Assembly (NCBI GenBank): GCA_964617875.1
Contig: CAZUAI010000036.1
Span: 1 to 51,238, forward strand
Length of the DNA: 51,238 nucleotides
Reading direction: 5' to 3'
Source: CAZMVY01 sp964617875
GTDB lineage: Bacteria > Planctomycetota > Phycisphaerae > UBA1845 > PWPN01
How positions within the stretch are numbered: position 1 is the first letter of the stretch; every line of letters begins with the position of its first letter. Position numbers and translations under genes: made by a program. Shown piece after piece: positions 43,156 through 50,879 of the stretch. The notes beneath the pieces are model-generated. The model did no database searches and was not told the DNA's origin. It saw only the letters and a program-made list of their open reading frames with translations.

Positions 43156-44639
43156 CCGAGACCTACGAGAACCAGGCCGGCACGCTCGTGATCCGCCAGA
43201 GCCTCGAAGGCGCCTGCAGCGAGAGCAGCGGGCACCTTGCCTGGGGCGACTACGACGGCGACGGCGACCTGGACCTGGTCGTCGCCGGAACGGGCGTGGC
43301 GGGCGCGATCGCCCGCGCGTACAAGAACGACGGCGCCGGCCATCTGGCCCCGGACCCCGCCCAGGTGCTTACGGGAGTCGGCTACGCCTCGGTCGCCTGG
43401 GGCGACTACGACGGCGACGGCGATCTCGATCTCCTGATCCAGGGGCACGACGGCACGGTCGCCAGGACGATCCTTTACAGGAACCACCCGCAAGGCACGC
43501 TCTCGCCCGATCCGTCGCACACGCTCACCGGGCTCTACGCCGGTTCGGCCGATTGGGGCGATTGGGACGGCGACGGCGACCTCGATCTCGTCGTAACCGG
43601 CCACGACGGCACGAATCGCCGCACGATCTTCTACAAGAACCACCCGCTCGGGACTCTGACGAACGACGGGAACCACGGCCTGCCGGGCCTGGTCTTCTCG
43701 GATACGGCCTGGGGCGACTGCGACAACGACGGCGACCTCGACCTGGCGATCACCGGCGAGGACGGCACGAACCGTTACGCCTGCGTCTATGCGAACGACG
43801 GGGCCGGCGTTTTCACGCGGGTCGGGGCGAACCTGGCGGTTCTCTATCGAAGCTCGTGCGGCTGGGGCGACTACGACAACGACGGCGATCTGGACGTCGG
43901 CTTCATCGGGAGCGTCGGCTCGGGCGGGCACCAGACCCTGGTCTTCCAGAACACAGGGGCCGGTTTCTCGCAGGCATTTTCCTTCTACGGCATCTACGAG
44001 GGGTCGGTGAGCTGGGCCGACGTGGACGGCGACGGCGACCTCGACTTCTTCGTCACCGGATACGACTGGTACACGGCGTACGCCTCGCTCTACCGGAACA
44101 TCGGCGGCCTGCCGAACCATGGCCCGGCCGCGCCGGCCTCGCTGCAATACACGCCGGACTGGGCCCGCGGCGGGCTCGCGCTCCGGTGGGGCGGCCCCGC
44201 CGACGACAAGACCGCCACGCCGGGCCTGTATTACTGCGTACGGATCGGCGTGACGTCCGGCGGGAACGAGGTCCTTTCGGGCACGTACGGCACGCCGCTC
44301 ATGGGCAACGTCGGGCAGGGCACCAGCGCCTTCGTCAAGGCGCCGCACGGCAGGTACTTCTGGAGCGTCCGCGCAATCGACTCCGTCCTTGCCGCCTCGG
44401 CCTGGTCGGCCGAAGGGACGTGCAGCCATTACCCCGGCGACACCGACAACGACGGCGACGTCGACCTGACGGACTTCGCGGCGTTCCAGTCGTGTTTCAA
44501 CGGCCCGAACCAGACACTGCCGGCCCCGGGTTGCAACATCGTCGACTTCGACGCGGACAACGACTGCGACCTGAGCGATTTCGCCACGTTCCAGGCGTGT
44601 TTCAACGGCCCGAACCAGCCGCCGCCGGCGGGTTGTTAG
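43035..44639 (+). CDS. FG-GAP/VCBS repeat and dockerin-like protein, C-terminal part of a frameshifted gene
   Basis: The 534-residue frame opens at a GTG without a ribosome-binding site, which argues that it is the continuation of the preceding frame. It has seven or more calcium-binding-like repeats of the form WGDYDGDGDLDLVVAG, the FG-GAP/VCBS type that builds extracellular propellers. A fibronectin-like segment follows (about 360-455, PAAPASLQYTPDWARGGLALRW). It ends with two dockerin-like repeats, DTDNDGDVDLTDFAAFQ and DFDADNDCDLSDFATFQ, each followed by CFNGPN. Such tails are widespread in secreted Planctomycetota proteins, where no cellulosome is implied. The likely role is adhesion or glycan binding at the surface. 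Confidence 0.75.
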   Translation: MAAAPAITGVWKSDAQWGDFDGDGDLDLAIAGISNAGAIVTETYENQAGTLVIRQSLEGACSESSGHLAWGDYDGDGDLDLVVAGTGVAGAIARAYKNDGAGHLAPDPAQVLTGVGYASVAWGDYDGDGDLDLLIQGHDGTVARTILYRNHPQGTLSPDPSHTLTGLYAGSADWGDWDGDGDLDLVVTGHDGTNRRTIFYKNHPLGTLTNDGNHGLPGLVFSDTAWGDCDNDGDLDLAITGEDGTNRYACVYANDGAGVFTRVGANLAVLYRSSCGWGDYDNDGDLDVGFIGSVGSGGHQTLVFQNTGAGFSQAFSFYGIYEGSVSWADVDGDGDLDFFVTGYDWYTAYASLYRNIGGLPNHGPAAPASLQYTPDWARGGLALRWGGPADDKTATPGLYYCVRIGVTSGGNEVLSGTYGTPLMGNVGQGTSAFVKAPHGRYFWSVRAIDSVLAASAWSAEGTCSHYPGDTDNDGDVDLTDFAAFQSCFNGPNQTLPAPGCNIVDFDADNDCDLSDFATFQACFNGPNQPPPAGC

Positions 44640-44968
44640 CGGATCGTTGGTGCCGGGCCCTCGCGATCGTTCTCGTTCGCAGCCGTCATCTCCGCAAGCT
44701 CCGCGCCGCCGCCCGACACTTTCCGGGCCCGGCGTCCGGCGGGCGGCAAGACGAGTGTGCGCACCGAGCACGCTGCAGGATACGCCCTGTGACGAACACA
44801 TCCGCCGGTACCTCCTGAAGTTGGCGGGGGCTTCGTCGGCCCGATTGCAGGCGAGTACGTACCGTCGGACGTGCCTTTCTTGCGTTCGCGGAACGTTGCG
44901 TTATTCTCCATCCACTCAGGCGCGGTCCGGGTAAAGAAGGCCGAGAAGATCGTCGAGGAGGCCATCCG
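44640..44968. other. Intergenic region upstream of the GIY-YIG-like gene
   Basis: No supported gene lies here. A weak promoter candidate for the downstream gene is TTGCGT (44880-44885), 16 nt, TATTCT (44902-44907). GAGGAGG just before 44969 is the ribosome-binding site. No terminator follows the dockerin gene that I can recognise. Confidence 0.4.
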
Positions 44969-45415
44969 ATGAAGAAACGCTTGACCGTGACGCTGAAGCC
45001 GAAGCCTGCGATACGGGTCAGCCGCATCTCGATCGGCAAGAAGAAACTGGTGTATGTCATCGTCGCCTCGAAGCCGCAGCGATACCGCTGGGGGCGGTCG
45101 CGCGTCGTCTACATCGGTACAACGAAGAAGGGCGTGGACCGGATGGCCAGCAGCGCCGCGGCCCGGGCGAGGGACGTGCTGGGCCTCTACGGGGTTCGCG
45201 AGTTTCACGTTCGGATACTTACGTGCGCCCCGCGCCGGAATGTCAAAACGTGGGTGAAACTTGAGAGGGCGCTGTTGATCACGTTCCGACACAAGTACGG
45301 CGACGTTCCGGTGTGCAACACGATGGGCAAGAACAGCCGCGCGGACGACGAGTTCGAGTACTTCAACCAGCGCCGGCTGGAGAGGCTCCTGGAGCAGTTG
45401 GACCAATTGGTGTGA
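44969..45415 (+). CDS. Stand-alone GIY-YIG-like nuclease domain protein
   Basis: This is a 148-residue single-domain protein. The core resembles the GIY-YIG nuclease fold: LVYVIVAS (residues 27-34) in place of the GIY strand, VVYIGTT (46-52) as the YIG strand, a candidate catalytic glutamate E99 in VKLERALLITFRHKYG, and the closing CNTMGKN (116-122). The first motif is degenerate, so activity is uncertain. GAGGAGG is 7 nt upstream of the ATG. The N-terminus is strongly basic (KKRLTVTLKPKPAIR), consistent with nucleic acid binding. It is not next to recombination or phage genes; it converges on metK. Restriction-like, repair or regulatory roles all remain possible. Confidence 0.65.
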   Translation: MKKRLTVTLKPKPAIRVSRISIGKKKLVYVIVASKPQRYRWGRSRVVYIGTTKKGVDRMASSAAARARDVLGLYGVREFHVRILTCAPRRNVKTWVKLERALLITFRHKYGDVPVCNTMGKNSRADDEFEYFNQRRLERLLEQLDQLV

Positions 45416-45508
45416 AGGCCGAGTGGGGGATCTTCCGGTCGCTGGACTACTCGATAGAAACCACTCGTGGCGTGTAGGCGTTCGGTCAACCAGGCAGGAA
45501 AGGATGAA

Positions 45509-45539
45509 ACGGGGCGGGTTCGCGTGGAACCCGCCCCGT
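45509..45539. terminator. Strong hairpin between convergent genes, possible bidirectional terminator
   Basis: ACGGGGCGGGTTC (45509-45521) pairs perfectly with GAACCCGCCCCGT (45527-45539) over a 5-nt loop. It lies between the GIY-YIG-like gene and metK, 48 nt beyond the metK stop. Only a short TTT follows on the minus strand, so termination is likely but not classical. Confidence 0.55.
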
Positions 45540-45587
45540 CGGGATTGTCTGAGTCGCCGCCGCGGATGCCCCGCGACGTTCCCGCGG

Positions 45588-46826
45588 CTATCGGATGTAC
45601 TTCGCCGCGGCCTTCTTCAGGGCCGCCGCCTTGTCCGTCCGCTCCCACGTGAAGCCCGGGCCCGTGCGGCCGAAATGACCGTGTCGCGCCGTCTCCTTGT
45701 AGATCGGGCGCCTCAGCTTCAGTTCGCTGATGATGCCCTTCGGCGTCAGCGGGAAGTGGTCACGGATGATTCTCGCGAGGACGATCTCGTCGAGCCGCCC
45801 GGTACCCTCGGTGTCAATCAGCACGCTCACCGGCTCGGCCACGCCGATCGCGTAGGCGAGCTGCACCTCGCACGCCTTCGCGAGGCCCGCGGCCACGACG
45901 TTCTTCGCGATGTACCGCGCCATGTAGCTCGCCGAGCGGTCTACCTTGCTCGGGTCCTTGCCGCTGAACGCCCCCCCGCCGTGACAGCCGCGACCGCCGT
46001 ACGTGTCCACGATGATCTTGCGCCCCGTCAGGCCCGAGTCGCCGTGCGGCCCGCCGACGACGAACCGCCCCGTCGGGTTGATGTGGAACCGGATGCGGTT
46101 GTTCCACAGCGTCGGGCACTCGGCCATCGCCACCGGCCGGATCACCTTCTCGATCAGCACCCGCCGGGCCTTCTCGGACATGTTGTTGCTGCGCGGGTCG
46201 ATGACGTCCTCGGTGTGCTGCGTCGAGAGGACGATCGTGTCGAGCCGCGCCGGCCTGCCGTCGTGGTACTCGACGGTGACCTGGCTCTTGCCGTCCGGGC
46301 GGATCCACTTGATCTCGCCGCTCTCGCGGGCCTCGGCGAGCCGTTCGACAAGACGGTGCGCGAGTTGGATCGGCAGCGGCATCTTCGCCCGCGTCTCGTC
46401 GCAGGCGAAGCCGAACATCAGGCCCTGGTCGCCCGCCCCCTGCTCCTTGTGCAGGCCCTTGCCGGCCGTCACGCCCTGGCTGATGTCCTCCGACTGCCCG
46501 TGCAGCGCGCGGACGACGGCGCAGCTCCGGTAGTCGAAACCGATCGCCGGGTCGGTGTAGCCGATCTCGCGGACGGTCTCGCGCGCCGTCTCATCGACGC
46601 GGGCGAGGGCCCTTTCCGCGGCCGGGTTGTGAACGGTCACCTCGCCCGCCAGGACGATCAGGCCGGTCGTCACGAGCGTCTCGCACGCGACGCGGGCGTC
46701 CGGGTCGGGACCGATCAGGCTGTCGAGAATGGCATCGGAGATCTGGTCGGCCACTTTGTCGGGGTGGCCCATGCTCACGGACTCCGATGTAAACAGGTGC
46801 TTTCGGGGTTTGTTGCTGAGTGCCAA
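45588..46826 (-). CDS. metK: S-adenosylmethionine synthetase MetK
   Basis: MetK makes S-adenosylmethionine from methionine and ATP; here it would also supply the methyl donor for CheR. The 412-residue product has FTSESVSMGHPDKVADQ near the N-terminus, the signature GAGDQGLMFGFACDE, and the phosphate loop GGGAFSGKDPSKVDRS. Length is slightly above the usual 380-400. A TTG start at 46826 is chosen because AAGGAG lies 7 nt upstream and the conserved region follows at once. An ATG inside that site is out of frame. Promoter hexamers are at 46896-46924. Confidence 0.95.
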   Translation of the reverse strand: MALSNKPRKHLFTSESVSMGHPDKVADQISDAILDSLIGPDPDARVACETLVTTGLIVLAGEVTVHNPAAERALARVDETARETVREIGYTDPAIGFDYRSCAVVRALHGQSEDISQGVTAGKGLHKEQGAGDQGLMFGFACDETRAKMPLPIQLAHRLVERLAEARESGEIKWIRPDGKSQVTVEYHDGRPARLDTIVLSTQHTEDVIDPRSNNMSEKARRVLIEKVIRPVAMAECPTLWNNRIRFHINPTGRFVVGGPHGDSGLTGRKIIVDTYGGRGCHGGGAFSGKDPSKVDRSASYMARYIAKNVVAAGLAKACEVQLAYAIGVAEPVSVLIDTEGTGRLDEIVLARIIRDHFPLTPKGIISELKLRRPIYKETARHGHFGRTGPGFTWERTDKAAALKKAAAKYIR

Positions 46827-46895
46827 CCTGCATCTCCTTGGTATCACAAGCCTCAAGCCGCCCGCCCCGGCGAACGGGGCGGACGCGAATCACAC

Positions 46896-46924
46896 ATGAT
46901 AGGCCATCCCCGCCGCGGGGGCAA
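46896..46924 (-). promoter_or_regulatory. Predicted promoter and leader hairpin of metK
   Basis: On the minus strand TTGCCC (46919-46924) is followed after 17 nt by TATCAT (46896-46901). The leader of about 65 nt contains a 7-bp hairpin, CCGCCCC against GGGGCGG (46862-46868 and 46876-46882). I see no recognisable SAM riboswitch fold; the leader is too short for the large classes. Confidence 0.55.
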
Positions 46925-46940
46925 GCGGTCGAAGGCGGTC

Positions 46941-46977
46941 GGGTGCATGGCCGTATGGGCGAAAGCGGGCAGGAACC
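46941..46977 (+). repeat. Dispersed intergenic repeat, copy B
   Basis: This copy begins GGGTGCATGGCCGTATGGGC and matches 422-458 in the same orientation. It lies immediately upstream of the metK promoter. Confidence 0.6.
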
Positions 46978-47074
46978 GTTGCCGGAGTCGCAACACGGGG
47001 CGTCCAGGGGGAGTCGAGCAGACCGCCGGACCGACCTGCTTCGGCGCCGAGAGCCGGCCGACGGCGGCGCCGGG

Positions 47075-47914
47075 TCACCGCTGCGGTCGCGTCGCCGCCG
47101 GGTGTGTGGCGGCACGCGGGCGGCCGGCGGGCGACTCGAACAGTTCCTGCCACCATTCACTGAAGGCCGCGCGGACCGACTCGTACAACTCCGGATCCGC
47201 CACCGACAGCACGGCCATCGGCCGACAGCCGAGGCGCACCGCGAGCCGCACCGGATCATCCGTGCCGCGCCGCACCTCGATGACCGCCTCCTCGCCCGGG
47301 CGGCGCCGCCCGATGAGCCCCGAAAACGACTGGCCCGTCGGATCCTCCGGGATCGGCTGACCGTCGCAGCGCGTGATCAGGTCGCCGACCCGCAGTCCCA
47401 CGCGGTCCGCCGCCGTGTCCCGGAACACCTCCAGCACCTCGATCCACGAGACCCCCTGCGGCACCCGCGGATCGGTCGTGTGCAGCCGTGGCCTCTGCCG
47501 GATGCCCAGGAATCCGCCCGGGCCCGGCGCGTGGCGGTTCGAAAAGATGGTCTCGGCCAGCTCGCGGATCCGCAGCCGGACCTCGTGGTTGCGCGTCTCG
47601 CGGTAGGCCCGGCGAAGCGCCGGAACGCTGTCCCACCCCGCGTCGATCAACCGGAAGCCCGCCTCCCGGCGGATCTGCCAGCGGGCATCGCCCAGTTCCG
47701 CCGCCGCCCGGTCGATCTCGGCGGCCGTCGGCCTCGTTGCGGCGACGGCGGCCGCGGCACGCGACGACGGCCGTCCCGCGTCCTCGCCCCGTGCGGGCCA
47801 CGACAGGCACACGCATGTCGCAACGACGGCCATCGCCGTCGTCAGCCGGCGACTCCGCCGCGAGCACGGGTGCCCCGCCGCTTCAGCGGTGGGGGCGCGG
47901 ATTGCCCCTGCCAT
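47075..47914 (-). CDS. Exported PDZ-domain protein
   Basis: This is about a 279-residue protein. A hydrophobic segment (TTAMAVVATCVCLSWPARG, about 25-43) acts as signal peptide or anchor after a basic N-terminus. Residues about 60-115 are helical and repeat-like (DARWQIRREAGFRLIDAG, resembling HEAT-type repeats). A PDZ domain spans about 135-235: GFLGIRQRPRL, then DTAADRVGLRVGDLITRCDG. PDZ domains bind C-terminal peptides in envelope proteases, but no protease domain is present, so this is probably a binding or scaffold protein. The start is uncertain: the ATG at 47914 lacks a clear ribosome site, and the ATG at 47832 is an alternative that leaves a shorter signal peptide. Confidence 0.75.
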   Translation of the reverse strand: MAGAIRAPTAEAAGHPCSRRSRRLTTAMAVVATCVCLSWPARGEDAGRPSSRAAAAVAATRPTAAEIDRAAAELGDARWQIRREAGFRLIDAGWDSVPALRRAYRETRNHEVRLRIRELAETIFSNRHAPGPGGFLGIRQRPRLHTTDPRVPQGVSWIEVLEVFRDTAADRVGLRVGDLITRCDGQPIPEDPTGQSFSGLIGRRRPGEEAVIEVRRGTDDPVRLAVRLGCRPMAVLSVADPELYESVRAAFSEWWQELFESPAGRPRAATHPAATRPQR

Positions 47915-47960
47915 TGTTGCCCGGTCAGACAAAGCGGTCAGCCGTTTCAGCGAAGCAACA

Positions 47961-48012
47961 GGTGGGCGAACCTTTGCGTCCGCAAGTACGCGGCCCCGGA
48001 GAACCGCCCACC
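47961..48012 (-). repeat. Palindromic REP-like repeat, copy 1
   Basis: This 52-bp unit begins and ends GGTGGGCG...CGCCCACC. Read on the minus strand it differs from 49228-49279 at only about 5 of 52 positions. It lies between the phosphotransferase and PDZ genes. Confidence 0.8.
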
Positions 48013-48098
48013 CTGCACCCTCCATACACGCCGCGGCTCCGCCCGTGTTGCGGCAGGTCTCGAAGACCCGACCTGCCCGGCCAGGCTGGCATGGCGGC

Positions 48099-49148
48099 CT
48101 ACGGAACGGCAACGACCTGGTCTCCATGCTTCCGGATCCACTCCGCCTTCCGGCGGATCATCCGCAGGAAGCGGTAGCCCTCCATCCGCCCGAACGACCC
48201 CGTCGCCGCGATCGGAAACACCGCCTCGGCGATCAGCGCCTCGATCATCAGGTACGGCAGCACCCGCACCTCTTCCGGGCGCAGCGCGAACGCCTCATCA
48301 TATCCCAGCAGGAACCGTTGCAGCCGCATCTCGTCCGCCGCCGGCGGCCAGTCCAGCGGGTCCTTGCCGCCGCCGATGATGGAGAACTGCAGCGCCCCGT
48401 TCGCCACGTCCGTTGCCCGCGGCAGCCACCGCAGCGAATCGTAGTCGATCACGCCCGACACGCGCCCGTTGACAAACAGCATGTTGCCCGGGTGCCAGTC
48501 GGCGTGAACGATCTGCCGCGGCCACAGCCGGAAGTCCTCCGCCTCGACCGCCTCGCATGCCTGGTCGTACAGGTCGCCGAGGTGCGTCACGGTGACCAGC
48601 AGCTCGGTCTCCTGCCCCGCCACGCTGTCGTGCATCGAGATGGCCGACGGGATCCCGCTCAGGGCCGTCCGCACGGACCGGTTGTCGTGGTAGCCGACGT
48701 GCGACGGCTCCCACTCGGCCCGGTAGTTCTCCAGCACCCTGTGAAACAGCCCGAGCACGCGGCCGGCGTCGTACGCACCCTCCGGCGAGCAGTCGAACGT
48801 GCTCCCGGGCAGATACTCGAACAGCTCGTAGACGGCCCCGTCGCGCGACAGCATCGTGTCGCCCTCGTCGCGCGTGGGCTGAAGCCGCGGCAGCGGAAAC
48901 TCGCGGTCGGCGAGGTACCGCTGCACCGCGTGGGCGAACGCCACCTTCAGCACGTCGTCCCGCCCCGGCGCGCGGCGTTTCAGCAGATAGCGGCCGCGGT
49001 CCGTCGTGATGATCAGCTTGGGGCTCTTGCGCGAGCCCTTCAGGAGCGGGTCGATCCGTTCGATCGCGCCGACGTCGTAGTGGCTGAGGACCGCCACCAG
49101 TTCCTCTTTGCTGAACTCGGCTCGGGGGCGCGTCGTCACGGAAATCAC
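48099..49148 (-). CDS. Phosphotransferase of the APH/choline kinase-like family
   Basis: This is a 349-residue kinase of the aminoglycoside phosphotransferase/homoserine-choline kinase superfamily. Small hydroxylated molecules are typical substrates; antibiotic resistance should not be assumed. The N-lobe nucleotide-binding strand contains GRYLLKRRAPGRDDV with the likely ATP-contacting Lys. The catalytic loop is IVHADWHPGNMLF (Asp base, Asn metal ligand) and the metal-binding motif is GVIDYDSLRW. Length is typical. The gene is bracketed by two inverted palindromic repeats. It is in the same direction as the PDZ gene, which starts about 185 nt downstream of its stop. Confidence 0.88.
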   Translation of the reverse strand: MISVTTRPRAEFSKEELVAVLSHYDVGAIERIDPLLKGSRKSPKLIITTDRGRYLLKRRAPGRDDVLKVAFAHAVQRYLADREFPLPRLQPTRDEGDTMLSRDGAVYELFEYLPGSTFDCSPEGAYDAGRVLGLFHRVLENYRAEWEPSHVGYHDNRSVRTALSGIPSAISMHDSVAGQETELLVTVTHLGDLYDQACEAVEAEDFRLWPRQIVHADWHPGNMLFVNGRVSGVIDYDSLRWLPRATDVANGALQFSIIGGGKDPLDWPPAADEMRLQRFLLGYDEAFALRPEEVRVLPYLMIEALIAEAVFPIAATGSFGRMEGYRFLRMIRRKAEWIRKHGDQVVAVP

Positions 49149-49227
49149 CCGGCGGGCAGGCCCGCACTGAATACCTGCGATGCTCCCGTGATCCTACCGC
49201 CCGGCGCCGCATCCTGCAACGCCGTAG

Positions 49228-49279
49228 GGTGGGCGGTTCTCCGGGACCGCGTACTCGCGGTCGCGGAGGTTCGCCCACC
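49228..49279 (+). repeat. Palindromic REP-like repeat, copy 2
   Basis: This is the inverted partner of 47961-48012. Each unit is itself an imperfect palindrome: the left and right 23-nt halves pair at 19 positions, so the transcript can fold into a long hairpin. It lies between the start of the phosphotransferase gene and the divergent polA fragment. Confidence 0.8.
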
Positions 49280-49341
49280 TGCTGGCTGCACGGATATCCG
49301 CCGGATTCCCCGGCGACGGAAGTCTGGTAAGATGCTCAGCC

Positions 49342-49767
49342 ATGCCCGACGCCCTCTACCTCATCGACGGCCACGCGCAGATCTACCGCTGCTACTACGC
49401 CCCGTTCCGCGAGCTGAGTTCGCCGACGGGCGAGCCGACGAAGGCGACGTACGTCTTCTCGCAGATGCTCCTCTCGCTCGTCCGCGACCGCCGGCCCACG
49501 CATCTGGCGATGGTGATGGACGTGGGCGGCGTCCCGACGTTCCGCGACGAGATGTACACCGAGTATAGGGCCCACCGCGAGAGCCCGCCAAGGGACCCCA
49601 TCCGCCTACCGAGAAGAGGGATCGGTTGGTTGCGTCGCCGGCTGATCAGCCGGCCGTGTCGCCGGTCGACTGCTGGGCAACTCGACGAGCTTCTCCCACG
49701 CCCCCGGACGTTCCGGCGGCGAGTGCCCGGGCGCGGGCGCAGCGGGTTTGCCGGGCTTCGTGTATAG
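49342..49767 (+). pseudogene. polA: Truncated DNA polymerase I (N-terminal 5'-3' exonuclease start only)
   Basis: The first about 82 residues match the start of the 5'-nuclease domain of DNA polymerase I: LYLIDGHAQIYRCYYAPFREL, then TKATYVFSQMLLSLVRDRRPTHLAMVMD, then YTEYRAHRESPP. The usual continuation (a DxxxQ region before the helical arch) is missing. From about 49588 the frame becomes Arg-rich and runs antisense through another gene until 49767. A normal PolA has about 900 residues. The break coincides within about 20 bp with the stop codon of the antisense gene at 49606. Either the gene is interrupted by inserted DNA or the assembly is joined wrongly here. Confidence 0.75.
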
Positions 49768-50817
49768 GCGCCCGCCCGTGACGATATCCTGCACACGGTA
49801 GCCAGCGGGGATCTCGAATAGGTCGTCCGCCAGTGCAACATTCACGTGGACCGATTCAACCGTAGTGCGCTCCACGTGGTAGCTTGGTATTCCATAGGCG
49901 CTTCGGTGCAGCTCCGACCGGAAAGGAACGAACACACCGTCGACCTGCTTGAATTCAGACGCCGTAAGATCCTCCAAAGGCTCCTCGTCAGAGCCGTAGA
50001 CCGTCCATCGCGTCAGCCGATATCCAAACTCAGGGCGCACGGCAAAGCAGAGTACCTTGCGCCCGTCTTTGGCATCGCGTCCGACCACCTCTATGTCCGG
50101 TCCCGAACCTCGCCCGTGCGAGGCCACATCCAAGAGGAGCGTGCCGTCGTCAAAAACGGGCGCCGGGATGATACCCAGGGCAAGACGCTCCCCTCTCGCG
50201 TCAAAGCGGGGCTGCGGAAGCACTACCGCGCGCTGCGTCTCCGACTTGAGATCCGTACTCCGGTCCGGTGCCAAGATGTGCGATGCGGAACGCGTCAAGT
50301 TGCCCATGCACCAAGGCGGCAAGCCGTTGTCGGACGCGAGGCGTTCCAGGTCCCGCAAGTCCCTGTCATCACGCCGGGCCCGCCCCTTGGCGAAATCGAT
50401 GGACTTCGTTCTCGCGACCTTTACGCTCTTGTTCAGTCGCCAAGCCCGCACGGCTGCGTCAACCGAGGCGAGTCTTTCCGCTTGCTCTCGTTGGATGCGC
50501 TCCGATGCGTCCGGGCCGGCACCCGCGGCCGCGAGCGTCTGCAGCCGATTCTGTTCCTCCGCCCAGTGAGTCAGGTACTCGCGGCTCTTCTCTTGCTCAC
50601 CTGGACGTTCCTTGCGAGTCGCGACGACCGTCTGTTTCACCACAATCGTATGAATTGCGTCTGCGTTGCGGGCATTGGCCGCAGCGAGGGTCTTCAGGGT
50701 CGGCTCTTCCACGGGACCGTTGGACGCTGGAGCAACCGGCTGAACGAAGGCCACCAGCAACAGGAACCAAAACACACGTATCCACATCCTGTTGTTTGCA
50801 TGACGACGCGTCATCAT
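49606..50817 (-). CDS. Exported hypothetical protein, LolA/outer-membrane-lipoprotein-carrier-like flavour
   Basis: This is a 403-residue exported protein. The start ATG at 50817 (or the next codon, 50814) follows GGAGG; a signal peptide is clear (MWIRVFWFLLLVAFVQPVAPA). After a helical segment rich in charged residues (about 60-150), the C-terminal half is beta-rich, with GYRLTRWTVYGSDEEPLEDL and EFKQVDGVFVPFRSELHR. That resembles poorly characterised secreted proteins distantly like LolA folds. It ends in a Pro/Ala/Thr-rich tail (SSRPATRPADQPATQPTD). Base composition looks less GC-rich than the rest of the window. It runs antisense into the break point of polA. Function unknown. Confidence 0.7.
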   Translation of the reverse strand: MMTRRHANNRMWIRVFWFLLLVAFVQPVAPASNGPVEEPTLKTLAAANARNADAIHTIVVKQTVVATRKERPGEQEKSREYLTHWAEEQNRLQTLAAAGAGPDASERIQREQAERLASVDAAVRAWRLNKSVKVARTKSIDFAKGRARRDDRDLRDLERLASDNGLPPWCMGNLTRSASHILAPDRSTDLKSETQRAVVLPQPRFDARGERLALGIIPAPVFDDGTLLLDVASHGRGSGPDIEVVGRDAKDGRKVLCFAVRPEFGYRLTRWTVYGSDEEPLEDLTASEFKQVDGVFVPFRSELHRSAYGIPSYHVERTTVESVHVNVALADDLFEIPAGYRVQDIVTGGRLYTKPGKPAAPAPGHSPPERPGAWEKLVELPSSRPATRPADQPATQPTDPSSR

Positions 50818-50879
50818 TGACCCTCCGCCGCACAGGGCGACATCTTGCACGTGCTGCGGCAGCCCACGGGCGGGACCCG

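Noticed and set aside
43035..44639. Cellulosome component because of the dockerin-like tail
   Set aside because: Such tails are common on secreted Planctomycetota proteins; no cohesin or scaffoldin is present.
46827..46900. SAM riboswitch upstream of metK
   Set aside because: The leader after the predicted promoter is about 65 nt with one simple hairpin; no conserved SAM-I, SAM-II or SAM/SAH core could be recognised.
48099..49148. Antibiotic resistance gene
   Set aside because: The APH fold is shared by many small-molecule kinases, and there is no resistance-cassette context.
49637..49654. Perfect 18-bp palindrome GCCGGCTGATCAGCCGGC as a terminator
   Set aside because: It lies inside the coding end of the exported hypothetical gene (Pro-Ala-Asp-Gln repeats) and has no T tract.
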